Source: Hoeflea algicola
Lineage (GTDB): Bacteria > Pseudomonadota > Alphaproteobacteria > Rhizobiales > Rhizobiaceae
Direction of reading: 5' to 3'
NCBI RefSeq assembly: GCF_026619415.1
Contig: NZ_JAOVZR010000001.1
Coordinates: 3,952,501 to 4,016,500, forward strand
DNA length: 64,000 nucleotides
The notes beneath the pieces are model-generated. The model saw nothing but the letters and a program-made list of their open reading frames with translations, searched no databases and had not been told where the DNA came from. Below, one piece after another: positions 37,601-46,490 of the stretch (position 1 is the first letter of the stretch; every line of letters begins with the position of its first letter). The translations under genes were made by a program, and so were the position numbers.

Positions 37601-38191
37601 GGCCAGGATCAGGCCGTCCTGGTGTTCGGTGGCATCGGTGTGCCGGGTTCCGAAAATCGCAGCGAATGCAGCCAGCACCAGCGTCACAAAGAAGGAGATG
37701 TCGGACAGGAAAAAGGTTCCAGTTACCCGGCTCAACTGCTCGGCATCGACCATCACCGCCACCGATGAAGACACCGCCTTGAGCTGCAACGCGATGTAGG
37801 GAATGGTGCCGATCACGGCGATCAGCGCCACCAGCGCCGCCACCATCGGGCTCTTGCCATAGCGCGCCGCCATGAAGTCGGCGATCGAGGTCAGTTTCTC
37901 GGCCTTGGCCAGGGTGACGATGCGCTTGAGGACCGGCATACCGAGCGTGAACATCAGGATCGGGCCGATATAGATCGCCGTGAATTCGAGCCCGCGCGAA
38001 GCGGCCAGGCCGACCCCGCCGAAATAGGTCCAGGAGGTGCAGTAGATTGCCAGGCTGAGAGAATAGATGATCGGCCGGCCAGCGGTCCGCCGCTGCCGTT
38101 GTCGCGCCGAGCGATCGCCATAAGTTGCAATGGCAAACAGCATCAACAAGTAGAAAAGCGCTGATCCGAAAACCAGCCAGCCGGGCATCAT
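34691..38191 (-). CDS. Hybrid sensor kinase fused to a sodium/solute symporter domain
   Basis: A 1166-residue membrane protein. The first about 550 residues are a 13-helix sodium:solute symporter (PutP-like) domain (YSLSLAIYCTSWTYFGGVGLAASRG, then KLTSIADFMAARYGKSP). A PAS region (about 650-760, LGQMDQGITVFDSSNRLTVWNKRFRALL) and a coiled coil lead to the HisKA box FLAAAGHDILQPLNA with His near 808. The ATPase domain has NLVSNAIKYT, IDTGIGIP and GLGLGLSIV. A C-terminal receiver has its Asp near 1092 (IFADYHLDDGTG). Such CbrA/NahK-like kinases couple solute passage or binding to signalling. The ligand is unknown. Confidence 0.92.
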   Translation of the reverse strand: MMPGWLVFGSALFYLLMLFAIATYGDRSARQRQRRTAGRPIIYSLSLAIYCTSWTYFGGVGLAASRGLEFTAIYIGPILMFTLGMPVLKRIVTLAKAEKLTSIADFMAARYGKSPMVAALVALIAVIGTIPYIALQLKAVSSSVAVMVDAEQLSRVTGTFFLSDISFFVTLVLAAFAAIFGTRHTDATEHQDGLILAIAMESVVKLLAFTMIGLTVVFFIFDGPSDLLSAATQNTSVMTALAYETPPLRWGLLIVLSAFAIILLPRQFHVTVVENRTASELKLAGWLLPFYLVAINIFVLPVAIAGLLQFGSGEQSDLFVLTLPMANDLPVITLIAFIGGFSAATAMVIVASVAVAIMVSNDIIVPVMLRRRNRGGHSGDFSGSILLVRRLAIAGILLLGFAYYRAADINAGLASIGLLSFAAIAQLAPAFFGGLLWRQANARGAIAGLSGGIAIWAYMLMVPSLGGPDNSHIAAAILDFFIPGTHSFTGPTADPLFNSVVLSLIINCLLYVGGSLSRRPKSIERIQAAMFIPQSRRLTTSGRSWKTKVTVADLKQTISRYLGHERTERSFHSHERAIGRWINDQDPADMGLLRFAEQLLGSAIGSASARLVLSLLFERTDDMPGDTARLLDEASEALQYNRDLLQTALGQMDQGITVFDSSNRLTVWNKRFRALLELPEQAGQVGFPLENIISILAARGDIEPGKEQEALDRFLVMDETFSLTIGPDKRIVEIRSNPMPDSGIVTTYADITERVAADMALKQANETLEQRVSKRTAELTRVNKELEKAQLAAEDANIGKTRFLAAAGHDILQPLNAARLYSSTLVERIGNSANRKLVQNIDSSLESVEAILGAVLDISRLDTGAMKPQLASFPLNDLLLRVVTDFAPVAREKNLRFTVMPTSVYVRSDPNLLRRLIQNLVSNAIKYTREGRVLVGVRRRGDKVIIQVIDTGIGIPSTKFRTVFREFARLEEGARAASGLGLGLSIVDRIARVLKHSVDISSQSDKGTEFRVELPVETNIERIQTPLNRSGADQITAHMKGLRVLCVDNEPKILEGMKLLLSGWGCVVLSADSMKESLEIAETEDAPDAIFADYHLDDGTGIEAIVAARKVWRRDIPAALVTADRTPEVRSMAETHHIATQNKPIKPAALRAFLNQVTATRRSAAE

Positions 38192-38426
38192 GAACTACGC
38201 TCTCCTCCGCGCCTACGGATTTCAGCATAGTCCCTCGTTGCCGCCACACAAGGCAGCCTTTGGTTGGGCAAGGCAAGAACTTGCCCACAACCCCCTGAGC
38301 CTGCGGTTTTGATGGTTAATTTTCTGTTCATCTATGCTAGGCATGGCCCAAGCCGGTCAGGTTATATGCGCAATTTGGCCGGTCAATATAACGAGGGAAA
38401 GCGCATTTTATTTGGAGCAACTAAAA

Positions 38427-38840
38427 ATGCTGAACGAGTTCAAGGCGTTTATCGCCAAGGGCAATGTCATGGACCTGGCGGTCGGCGTCATCATCGGCGG
38501 CGCGTTTGGCCTTATCGTCAAATCGTTGGTCGATGATATCATCATGCCAATCGTCGGCGCCATCTTTGGCGGTCTGGACTTTGCCAACTACTTCATTCCG
38601 CTAGCCGGTGGCGTGACAGCCTCGACGCTGGAAGCAGCCAGGGAGCAGGGTGCAGTTCTTGCCTATGGTAACTTCCTCACGGTCTTGATCAACTTCCTGA
38701 TCCTTGCCTGGATCATCTTCTTGATGGTCAGGGCGGTCAATTCGATCCGCGCCAAGGAAGAGGCCGCACCGGAAGCCCCGGCTGCACCTCCTGCCGATGT
38801 TGCACTTCTCACCGAGATCCGCGATCTCCTGAAGAAGTAA
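38427..38840 (+). CDS. mscL: Large-conductance mechanosensitive channel MscL
   Basis: A 137-residue protein. The amphipathic N-terminus [41 protein letters not shown] carries the TM1 pore helix. A periplasmic loop follows, then TM2 [20 protein letters not shown] and a C-terminal helix TEIRDLLKK. It opens under membrane tension to release osmolytes. TTGGAG precedes the ATG at 38427. Confidence 0.95.
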   Translation: MLNEFKAFIAKGNVMDLAVGVIIGGAFGLIVKSLVDDIIMPIVGAIFGGLDFANYFIPLAGGVTASTLEAAREQGAVLAYGNFLTVLINFLILAWIIFLMVRAVNSIRAKEEAAPEAPAAPPADVALLTEIRDLLKK

Positions 38841-38895
38841 CAGCGCTTGTGTTTCCCTGATGGTTGCTGCAGCCATCGGTGAACCGCGAAAATGG

Positions 38896-38924
38896 GCTCC
38901 GGCGCTTGCGTCCGGGGCTTTTTC
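38896..38924 (+). terminator. Rho-independent terminator after mscL
   Basis: GCTCCGG pairs with CCGGGGC across a CGCTTGCGT loop (one G-T pair) and is followed by TTTTT. It stands about 55 bp after the mscL stop. Confidence 0.75.
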
Positions 38925-39035
38925 GTGCCGGCATTGCTCCCGCACCGCTAGCATCAGTAATATCGATGGATCGATCATCTGCGGGTGGATGCGAGATCAG
39001 AAAATCCAGTCTAAGAAGGGCAAACGGAGTTTGTC

Positions 39036-40202
39036 ATGAACCAAGCTGAACATCTCAGTCGCCGCGCCATCGCGGCTCCCGAAAGCGGCATTGTTGCCGT
39101 CGTCAATCATGGGCGCCTCAAGCAAGGCCTGATTCCGCTCTGGGCCGGTGAGGGCGACGAGAAAACGCCCGGTTTCATCAGCCGCCCGGCAGCCGAAGCG
39201 CTTGTCGCAGGCGAAACCTTCTACACTTGGCAACGCGGCATTCCCGAACTCAGGCAGGCGCTGGCGGATTACTACACGCGCCATTTTGGCAAGACGCTGC
39301 CGCTCGATGCTTTCTGCGTGACCGGGTCCGGCATGCAGGCGATCAAGATTGCCGTCGAGGCGGTGACCGATCCGGGCGATGAAATCATCCAGATCACCCC
39401 GGCCTGGCCCAATTTTTCCGCTGCCGCGGGGATGTCCGGCAGCGTCGTGGTCTCGGCAACCCTTGACTATGCCGAGGGCCGCTGGAGCATCGATCCCGAC
39501 CGGATCGCCAATGCCATCACGCCCCGGACCCGGGCGTTGTTCATCAATACGCCTTCCAATCCCACCGGCTGGACCGCGACGCGCGAAGACCTCACAGCCA
39601 TTCTCGCACTCGCCCGCCAGCACGGGCTCTGGATCATCGCCGATGAAATCTACACGCGGTTCTTCTATGCCGGCGGGCGAGCGCCGTCATTCCTCGACAT
39701 CATGCATGACGACGACCGCATCATCTTCGTCAATACATTTTCCAAGAACTGGTCGATGACCGGCTGGCGGGTCGGCTGGATCGTCGCCCCGCCATCGCTG
39801 ATCCAGGTGCTGGAAAACAGCGTTCAGTACCAGACATCGGGCGTCGCCCAGTTCATGCAGAAGGGCGCGCTGGCCGCGGTCGAGCATGGCGATGCCTATG
39901 TCGAGAGCCAGGTGGCGCGGGCGGCTGCAGCGCGCGATCTGTTCTGTGACGCGCTGACGGCCACCAACCGGGTGGTAACGCAAAAGCCCGATGGCGCATT
40001 TTACGCGTTCTTCCGTATCGACGGAATTACCGACACCAAGGCGGCGGCGATTGATATTGTTGACCGTGCCAATGTCGGCCTGGCTCCCGGTACCGCGTTT
40101 GGCGCGGGCGGTGGCAGCTTCCTTCGTGCCTGTTTCCTGCGCAGGCTCGATCATGTCGAGGAGGCTGCAGGCCGGTTGGCGGCCTATATCTCTGCGCTGT
40201 AA
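39036..40202 (+). CDS. PLP-dependent aminotransferase, class I/II
   Basis: A 388-residue fold-type I aminotransferase. It has YTWQRGIPELRQALADYYTRHFG, the Asn/Pro motif FINTPSNPTGW, the cofactor Asp in IIADEIYTRFFY, the Schiff-base lysine in VNTFSKNWSMTGWRVGWI near 236, and a C-terminal arginine in FLRACFL. It is typical of the aspartate/aromatic aminotransferase group; the donor and acceptor are not predictable. ACGGAG precedes the ATG. Confidence 0.88.
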   Translation: MNQAEHLSRRAIAAPESGIVAVVNHGRLKQGLIPLWAGEGDEKTPGFISRPAAEALVAGETFYTWQRGIPELRQALADYYTRHFGKTLPLDAFCVTGSGMQAIKIAVEAVTDPGDEIIQITPAWPNFSAAAGMSGSVVVSATLDYAEGRWSIDPDRIANAITPRTRALFINTPSNPTGWTATREDLTAILALARQHGLWIIADEIYTRFFYAGGRAPSFLDIMHDDDRIIFVNTFSKNWSMTGWRVGWIVAPPSLIQVLENSVQYQTSGVAQFMQKGALAAVEHGDAYVESQVARAAAARDLFCDALTATNRVVTQKPDGAFYAFFRIDGITDTKAAAIDIVDRANVGLAPGTAFGAGGGSFLRACFLRRLDHVEEAAGRLAAYISAL

Positions 40203-40284
40203 TGGCCCGATCGCAGGCGCGTTCAGGCTTTCTTGAAACTTGACGTTCATTCTGCGCTCGTTGTTGCATAATTGGGGAAGCGCC

Positions 40285-41277
40285 ATGACGGTTCTGGTTA
40301 CCGGGGGAGCCGGTTATATCGGCAGCCACATGGTATGGGCGCTGCTTGATGCTGGCGAGGACGTGGTCGTCGTCGACCGGCTGTCGACCGGGTTCGACTG
40401 GGCCATCCCGCCAGAGGCCAGGCTGATCCGCGCCGATATCGCCGATGCAGCGGCGATGGCCGACATGCTCAAGGCTCATGAGATCGAAGCCATCGTTCAC
40501 TTCGCCGGCTCGATCTCGGTGCCCGAATCCATTGCCGATCCGCTGAGTTACTACCAGAACAACACTGCCAACTCGCTCGGCCTGATCCGCAGCGCCATCG
40601 ACGCCGGTGTCAAGAAGTTCGTCTTCTCATCGACCGCCGCGGTTTATGGCACCCCCGATGACGATCGACCGGTCACTGAAACCGATCCTACTTGCCCGCA
40701 ATCGCCCTATGGCGCTTCCAAGCTGATGACCGAAACAATGCTCGGTGATACTGCCGCCGCTCACGATTTCCGCTATGTCGCGCTGCGCTATTTCAATGTC
40801 TCGGGCGCTGATCCGGAAGGCCGCACCGGACAGTCGACCCGCGGCGCCGTTAACCTGATCAAGGTGGCGACAGAAACGGCGATGGGCAAACGCGAGGCGA
40901 TCGAGGTGTTCGGTACCGATTATCCGACCCGGGACGGCACCTGCGTGCGTGATTTCATCCACGTCAACGATCTGGTTGCGGCCCATCTTGATGCGCTCGG
41001 TTACCTGCGGCGCGGCGGTGATAGCCTTGTGGCCAATTGCGGCTATGGGCGCGGCTACACTGTCCAGGAGGTACTCGACGCGGTTCGCCGGGTCAGCGGT
41101 CGTGACTTTAAAATCCATCGTGGCCCGCGAAGGACGGGCGACATCGTCACCTCGGTCGCAAATTCCACCCGGGCGCGGACAGTGCTCGACTGGACCCCCC
41201 GCCATGACAATATCGACGAGATCGTCGGCAGCGCGCTGGCCTGGGAAGCGTCGCTCGCTCGCCGCAATCACAAATAG
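40285..41277 (+). CDS. galE: UDP-glucose 4-epimerase
   Basis: A 330-residue extended SDR. The NAD motif is VLVTGGAGYIGSHMVWALLDAG, the catalytic region is FSSTAAVYGTPDD and PYGASKLMTETML (Tyr-x-x-x-Lys), and the C-terminal part shows YPTRDGTCVRDFIHVNDLVAAHL and NCGYGRGYTVQEVLDA. It interconverts UDP-glucose and UDP-galactose for polysaccharide synthesis. GGGGAAG precedes the ATG at 40285. It is the last intact core gene before the scar at 41388. Confidence 0.9.
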   Translation: MTVLVTGGAGYIGSHMVWALLDAGEDVVVVDRLSTGFDWAIPPEARLIRADIADAAAMADMLKAHEIEAIVHFAGSISVPESIADPLSYYQNNTANSLGLIRSAIDAGVKKFVFSSTAAVYGTPDDDRPVTETDPTCPQSPYGASKLMTETMLGDTAAAHDFRYVALRYFNVSGADPEGRTGQSTRGAVNLIKVATETAMGKREAIEVFGTDYPTRDGTCVRDFIHVNDLVAAHLDALGYLRRGGDSLVANCGYGRGYTVQEVLDAVRRVSGRDFKIHRGPRRTGDIVTSVANSTRARTVLDWTPRHDNIDEIVGSALAWEASLARRNHK

Positions 41278-41387
41278 GATTCCAGTAGTGCCAACAGGCC
41301 GAACAACTGGTGCATTCCGGCTGAAAGCGTCGCTCGGGGCCATACCTCGGGCCTATCGGATGGAAGCCGGCGCCGGCCCTTGGCTTC

Positions 41388-41720
41388 TCAGTCCTTAAGC
41401 GGTTTGAGATTGTCGAAAACCGGCGCGCGCTTTTCGCCGCGGGCGATATAGGCTTCCTTGATGTCATCGGGGCGCAGCATGGCCGCGTTCCATACCGCCA
41501 CATAGTCGAGCGCATCGGCGGTTGAGTGGTCGCGAGCATAGTTGGCCATGGTCTTGCACCCGGCAATGGCCAGCGGCGAGTGCTCGGCAATCTTTCGAGC
41601 GATTGCCATGACCCCGTCGAGCAGCGCTGCGGGGCTGTCAAACACCTCGTTGACCAGGCCGATTTCCCTGGCCTTGTCGGCGGGAAGCCGCTCGGCGGTA
41701 TACACCATCCGCCGTGCCCA
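41388..41720 (-). pseudogene. C-terminal remnant of an enoyl-CoA hydratase/crotonase gene
   Basis: About 110 residues (WARRMVYTAERLPADKAREIGLVNEVFDSPAALLDGV, then IAEHSPLAIAGCKTMANYARDHSTADALDY, ending FDNLKPLKD) match the C-terminal part of crotonase-family hydratases, including the region after the catalytic loop. The N-terminal two thirds, with the acyl-CoA and oxyanion sites, are missing. The frame continues upstream into a transposase remnant at about 41720, giving a chimeric open frame to 41870. The native promoter and catalytic half are gone, so it is non-functional. Confidence 0.85.
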
Positions 41721-42040
41721 CCCCGCCGCCGATACATGGGTGCGAACCACCGTGGAGTCGAACATCAGGATCAAATGTGCCGTGAGCTCAGATTCGCTAG
41801 ATGATCGAAGAACTCGGCGAACACGCCTGCCTTGCTCAGCCGGTCGAACCGGTTCCAGATGCTGTTCCATTTGCCGAAGCGTTCTGGCAGCGCACGCCGT
41901 GTGACATTGTCAACCGAGAAATAATGCAGTGCTTCGAGGAACAACCGGTCATCGCGGGCTTTGGCCCCGCGTCGGGGAAGCGACGCCCGAAACACGGCCA
42001 ACGCGTTGGCCCAATCCGCATCCGTCATCTTCGTTGACAT
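41721..42040 (-). mobile_element. IS5-family transposase remnant, truncated and frameshifted
   Basis: The frame from 42040 (MSTKMTDADWANALAVFRASLP, then DRLFLEALHYFSVDNVTRRALPERFGKWNSIWNRFDRLSKAGVFAEFFDHLA) is the N-terminal orfA of an IS5-family transposase. It shifts frame near 41795 into LILMFDSTVVRTHVSAAG, the start of the DDE half with its first Asp, and is then cut at about 41720 where crotonase sequence begins. The rest of the DDE domain and one end of the element are lost. It marks the left edge of the acquired region. Confidence 0.8.
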
Positions 42041-42060
42041 TGCCGACCCTCCACGTCAGT

Positions 42061-42322
42061 CGTCATTCCATGAATCACATTGAAAACGCTTCGGGATTCC
42101 TCAAACCGATGCGGGCAGCAATTCGTCCAAACGGTTTAGTGAGTGGCTGCGCTCAACCGAAATATTGGATGATCTAAGCGCACCTCGGACTACTTATGCT
42201 TGGCTGTCAATGGGCGCACAGAATCGGACGCCGATAATCCTGCTGAAGGGGATAGTTGTAAGTGCCGAAACAAACACATCCTCGTAAAAAGTCATGCGGA
42301 CGGTTTTTTTGAAACCTTAGGG
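42061..42322. other. Gap between IS remnant and hydantoinase cluster
   Basis: This stretch of about 260 bp has no start-to-stop gene that I can support. Its plus strand contains an open piece reading TYAWLSMGAQNRTPIILL, which could be a decayed transposase or host fragment, but no family is recognised. Confidence 0.3.
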
Positions 42323-42384
42323 TTGACATTTTTCGCTTATTCAATGAATTTCATATTACGAAATATTAGTTCATATTAAGAAAT
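42323..42384 (+). promoter_or_regulatory. Promoter and tandem operator of the hydantoinase operon
   Basis: TTGACA at 42323-42328 looks like a -35 box. Downstream are two near-identical 15-mers, TTCATATTACGAAAT (42350-42364) and TTCATATTAAGAAAT (42370-42384), spaced exactly 20 bp. The first extends to the inverted repeat ATTTC-N7-GAAAT. The arrangement resembles IclR-type operators. TTGGAG then leads to the ATG at 42401. No regulator gene is found in the island within this window. Confidence 0.55.
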
Positions 42385-42400
42385 TTGGAGAAGCATTCGC

Positions 42401-44436
42401 ATGGGGTTGGTGGTTGGAGTAGATACTGGCGGAACTTTCACAGATCTTCTGCTAGTGGATGGCATAGGCGGCGGCTGCAAGATCGCGAAGATTCCAACCA
42501 CCCCAGGCGACCAATCAAAGGGATTTTTGGCCGGACTGGCGCTACTTGGAGCAAATCCGGACGCCATAGAGCTTCTTGTTCATGCCACCACCGTCGGAAC
42601 CAATGCCATGCTGGAGCGAACGGGCGCCATATGCGGAATGCTGACGACTCGCGGTTTCAGAGATGTTTTGGAGTTGGGACGACGAACACGACCAAACGCT
42701 TACGGATTATCCGGCAACTTCGATGCCCTTATCGAGAGGCAAAACCGACTGGAAATCCCCGAGCGGATTGACGTTGATGGAAACATTGTCACGCCATTGG
42801 ACGAACAGGCCGTGAGAGAAGCGGTGTATACTCTCCAGGCTGCGGGAGCAGATTCACTTGTCATCCACTTCATCAACTCATATGTGAACCCTGAGCATGA
42901 ACAACGCGCCACTGAGATTGCGTTGGAGATTTGGCCGAATTCATTCGTAATTTCCGGATCGGAAATACTTCGCGAAGTTCGTGAGTTCGAACGCGGAACT
43001 GCCGCAGCCATCAATGGATATATCAGCCCTATCGTCTCCCGTTATCTGGGCCGCGTAGAAGATGGGCTGCGCGAAGGTGGTTTCCAGGGTGGCTTTCTTG
43101 TCATGCAGGGCAATGGAGGAATGGCATCAGCAGCTCAGTCGGGACGGTTGGCAATCAACACAGTCATGTCAGGGCCTGCTGCTGGCGCGATAGCAGCGGG
43201 TCTCATCGGTGAGAAGGCTGGCTTTCCCAATTTAATAAGTTGTGACATGGGGGGACCAGCTTCGACGTCACTCTGATCCTCGATGGAGCGCCATCGGTAA
43301 GTAGCCAGCGTGACTTGGCCTACGGCGTACCGATCCGCGTTCCTATGGTGGATGTACATACAATCAGTGCGGGAGGCGGCAGCATTGCACGCGTCGATCA
43401 AGCTGGCATGCTGCGCGTTGGCCCCGATAGTTCTGGCTCCTCTCCTGGGCCGATCTGCTTCGGTAGAGGCGGGCAATATCCAACTATCACCGACGCCAAC
43501 ATAGTGCTCGGGCGCTTAGATTCATCCTCCATCAATGGTGCCGACACTCGGCCCCCGGTAGAACAAGTCGCAGCGGTGCTCGGTCAATGTATAGGGACTC
43601 CACTCGGTCTGAGTAACGTCGAAGCCGCCGCCGCAGTTGTTCAGGTGGCAACAAATGACATGGCGGGTGCAATAAACTTGGTATCAGTCGCACGTGGTCA
43701 CGATCCTCGCGATTTCGCACTCTTCGCCTTCGGGGGAGCAGGCCCCCTGCATGCAGTCGCGTTGGCACGAGAATTAGGTATTCCAAAGGTTATTATCCCT
43801 CCTTTCCCAGGTGTCACCTCCGCAATCGGCAGTATTCTTGCGGATGTCCGCCATGACTTGGTGCAGACGATCAACCGTCCCGTCTCGGAGGTGGATGAGG
43901 AAAAGATGACCTCTATTCTACGCCAACAAGGCGTGGAAGGGCGTCGGTTTGTGTTAAATCAAAACCTTCTGTTAAAGGAAGTCGTCGTCGAACACTCGGC
44001 GGATTTCCTCTACGATGGCCAGTCCCACGTCTTGCAAATTTCGCTGACCGGCGAACGGTTCAGTTGCTCCGAGGCAATCGCTGCGTTCAAGAAGAGTTAC
44101 ACTCAGCGCTTTTCCATCGATTTGTCGGACATGAGATTAATCCTCGTTAATCTGCGAACGACTGTCATCGGCAAGCGCGACAGGGTCGACGTATCGATCA
44201 TTGCCCCGAAATCAGATCAGCAGAAGGAACGTTGCGTTTCAACACATATCACGAAAAGTTATTTCGAAGGATCTTGGATTAAAACAAATGTTTATTATCG
44301 TGATGCTTTGATTTCTAACAATACATACATCGGACCTGCGATTATCAAGCAAGTAGATACTACGATATATATCGATTCAAAATCCAATTTTAATATAGAT
44401 GAATTTGGTAATATTATTATTACGGTGAAATTATGA
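42401..44436 (+). pseudogene. Hydantoinase/oxoprolinase A subunit, frameshifted (hyuA-type)
   Basis: Two frames (42401-43276 and about 43255-44436) together give a hydantoinase A subunit of about 678 residues. The N-terminal ATP-binding motif is VVGVDTGGTFTDLLLVDG. DVLELGRRTRPNAYGL, GIGA-type LLVHATTVGTNAMLERTGA and VMQGNGGMAS follow, then after the shift SFDVTLILDG, VHTISAGGGSIARVDQAG and FAFGGAGPLHAVALARELG. The break lies in GACATGGGGGGACC: the run at 43249-43254 has six Gs and a seventh restores MGGTSFDV. The enzyme class opens ring amides such as 5-oxoproline or N-methylhydantoin with ATP. The 3' end is strikingly AT-rich. It may be a sequencing error rather than a real mutation. Confidence 0.85.
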
Positions 44437-46118
44437 ATATTTCAACTGATAAAAACAAACGCTCAGTCGTGGATACGATTACTCTTTCTGTAATTCAGAA
44501 TAAACTTCGTCATATATGCTCCGAAATGGATATTTCCCATGAGAAAGCATCCTTCTCTCCGGTGATATCCGAAGCTTTCGACCGATCTAATGGAATTTAT
44601 GATATCAATACCGGAGATGTTATTGCTCAGGGCGAATGGGGACTCCCTATATTCATGGGCGTCATGCAAGAGACTGCGCGTGACACCATTGCCAAGTATC
44701 CTGCTTTGAACGAAGGCGATATCGTTGTCGTAAACGACCCCTATCGCGGCGGCACGCACCTCCAGGATGTGCGCATGGTGAAGGCAGTGTTTTATCAGGG
44801 CAAGCCTTGGTGCCTACTCGCGAATACGGGGCACTGGCCGGACATAGGGGGAATGGTTCCCGGAGGCTTTGCCTGCCAAGCCACAGAGATCGAACAGGAA
44901 GGACTACGAATTCCGCCGGTCAAACTGTGCCGTCAGGGGGTAATGGACGAAGACATCCTCGACATGATTTTGACTAATATTCGTGTGTCTCAAGAGCGCT
45001 TCGGAGATATTCGTGCTCAAATCGGAGCATTGCAGGTCGGCGAAAATCGAATCGTCGAATTACTGGACAGATATGGTGTCGACGTCGTTTCATCTGCAAT
45101 TTCTGAACTACATAACCGTTCAGAGCAGCAAGTACGCACGCTTGTAAGCGAAATTCCGAACGGAAAATACACATCCCAATCGTTCATCGACAGTGATGGA
45201 GTCGATGTTGGGCGATTGACAATTAGTCTCACTCTGACAGTCAAAAATGGCGAATTGACTTTCGATTTTACCGGAAGCAGCAAGCCTTGCAGAGGGCCGC
45301 TCAATTCCACTTGGGCGACGACCCAAGCATCCGTGTATGTCGCCATGAAGCATATCATGCCGGAAGTTCTGGTTAATGCTGGATGTTTCCGCCCGTTTAA
45401 TATTGTTCCACCGGAGGGTACGTTTCTCTACGCACGATATCCACGGCCGGTTTCCGGCTGCTCTTCGGAAACATCCCAACGCATAATGGAGGCTATTTTT
45501 CTGGCGCTTAGCCAAGCGATACCAGAACGCCTGTTCGCAGCCCCGTTCGGAACTAGTGGCAATTTTACGCTGGGCGGTTACGACCCTGAAAAGGAACGCC
45601 ACTATATTATGTATTTCTTCTCAGGTGGCGGCTACGGCGGCTGGTGGGCGGGAGATGGTCTAACTAATGGCACTTCCATCCAAGGGATTTCCAAAACCCA
45701 GCCGGTAGAGATCTTAGAGCAGCGTTATCCGCTCCTTGTGGAAGAGTATGCGCTGCGCGAAAACTCAGCAGGAGCGGGTAAATACCGTGGCGGCTTTGGT
45801 GTCAACTATCGGATGAGGTTGTTGCGTGGCCGAGCGGTAGCGTCGTTTCTTATGGATCATGGTGCAATAGGGCCCCCGGGTATCCTTGGGGGTGAAAGTG
45901 GTGCTTCCAACTGCATCGAGTTGGAAGTGGGAGGGCGACAAGTCAACATTCCTCATGTCTCAAAGGGGTCCGGCTTCGCATTGTCGCCGGGTGATGCTGT
46001 ACAAGTTCGTACGCCGGGCGGCGGTGGTTATGGAGACGCAGCAGACCGCGACCTAGAGAGCCTCGCCGTTGATCGCGCACGTGGATATTTTCGAACGGCC
46101 GAGAAGACTGATGACTAA
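44433..46118 (+). CDS. Hydantoinase/oxoprolinase B subunit (hyuB-type)
   Basis: A 561-residue hydantoinase B protein. Signatures are TLSVIQNKLRHICSEMDISHEKASFSPVISEAFDRSNGIYD, DIVVVNDPYRGGTHLQDVRMVKAVF, NTGHWPDIGGMVPGGF, the GGGYGGWWAGDGLTNGTS stretch, and GKYRGGFGVNYRMRL, with C-terminal SPGDAVQVRTPGGGGYGDA. It forms a heteromer with the A subunit. Its ATG overlaps the hyuA stop (ATGA). The first about 25 codons are very AT-rich compared with the rest. The gene itself is intact. Confidence 0.92.
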   Translation: MNISTDKNKRSVVDTITLSVIQNKLRHICSEMDISHEKASFSPVISEAFDRSNGIYDINTGDVIAQGEWGLPIFMGVMQETARDTIAKYPALNEGDIVVVNDPYRGGTHLQDVRMVKAVFYQGKPWCLLANTGHWPDIGGMVPGGFACQATEIEQEGLRIPPVKLCRQGVMDEDILDMILTNIRVSQERFGDIRAQIGALQVGENRIVELLDRYGVDVVSSAISELHNRSEQQVRTLVSEIPNGKYTSQSFIDSDGVDVGRLTISLTLTVKNGELTFDFTGSSKPCRGPLNSTWATTQASVYVAMKHIMPEVLVNAGCFRPFNIVPPEGTFLYARYPRPVSGCSSETSQRIMEAIFLALSQAIPERLFAAPFGTSGNFTLGGYDPEKERHYIMYFFSGGGYGGWWAGDGLTNGTSIQGISKTQPVEILEQRYPLLVEEYALRENSAGAGKYRGGFGVNYRMRLLRGRAVASFLMDHGAIGPPGILGGESGASNCIELEVGGRQVNIPHVSKGSGFALSPGDAVQVRTPGGGGYGDAADRDLESLAVDRARGYFRTAEKTDD

Positions 46119-46490
46119 GTCGCTTACAGGAAAAGTCGCCTTAGTCACAGGCGCCGGACGCGGCATTGGCCGGGCCATCGCCGACCACTTGGCAAGTCAA
46201 GGGTGCTCGATCGCCATTCACGGAATGCGTGAGAACGGCCCTTCTGAATATGGTGAAGGAAGAACCTTGTCTGAAACCGCGCATCAAATATCAAATCGCC
46301 ACGACATTAGGACGATGCGCGTTCTAGCTGACCTGACCGATCCTTTACAGGCACGAGCATTGGTGGCCACGGTGGAGCAAGAACTGGGGCCGCTCGATAT
46401 TTTGGTCCACAACGCCGGCGGCGACATTTCCGCGGCAGGCGGCAAACCCGATCCAAACGACTGCGTTCATATCGTTGCTGACGATGTCAG

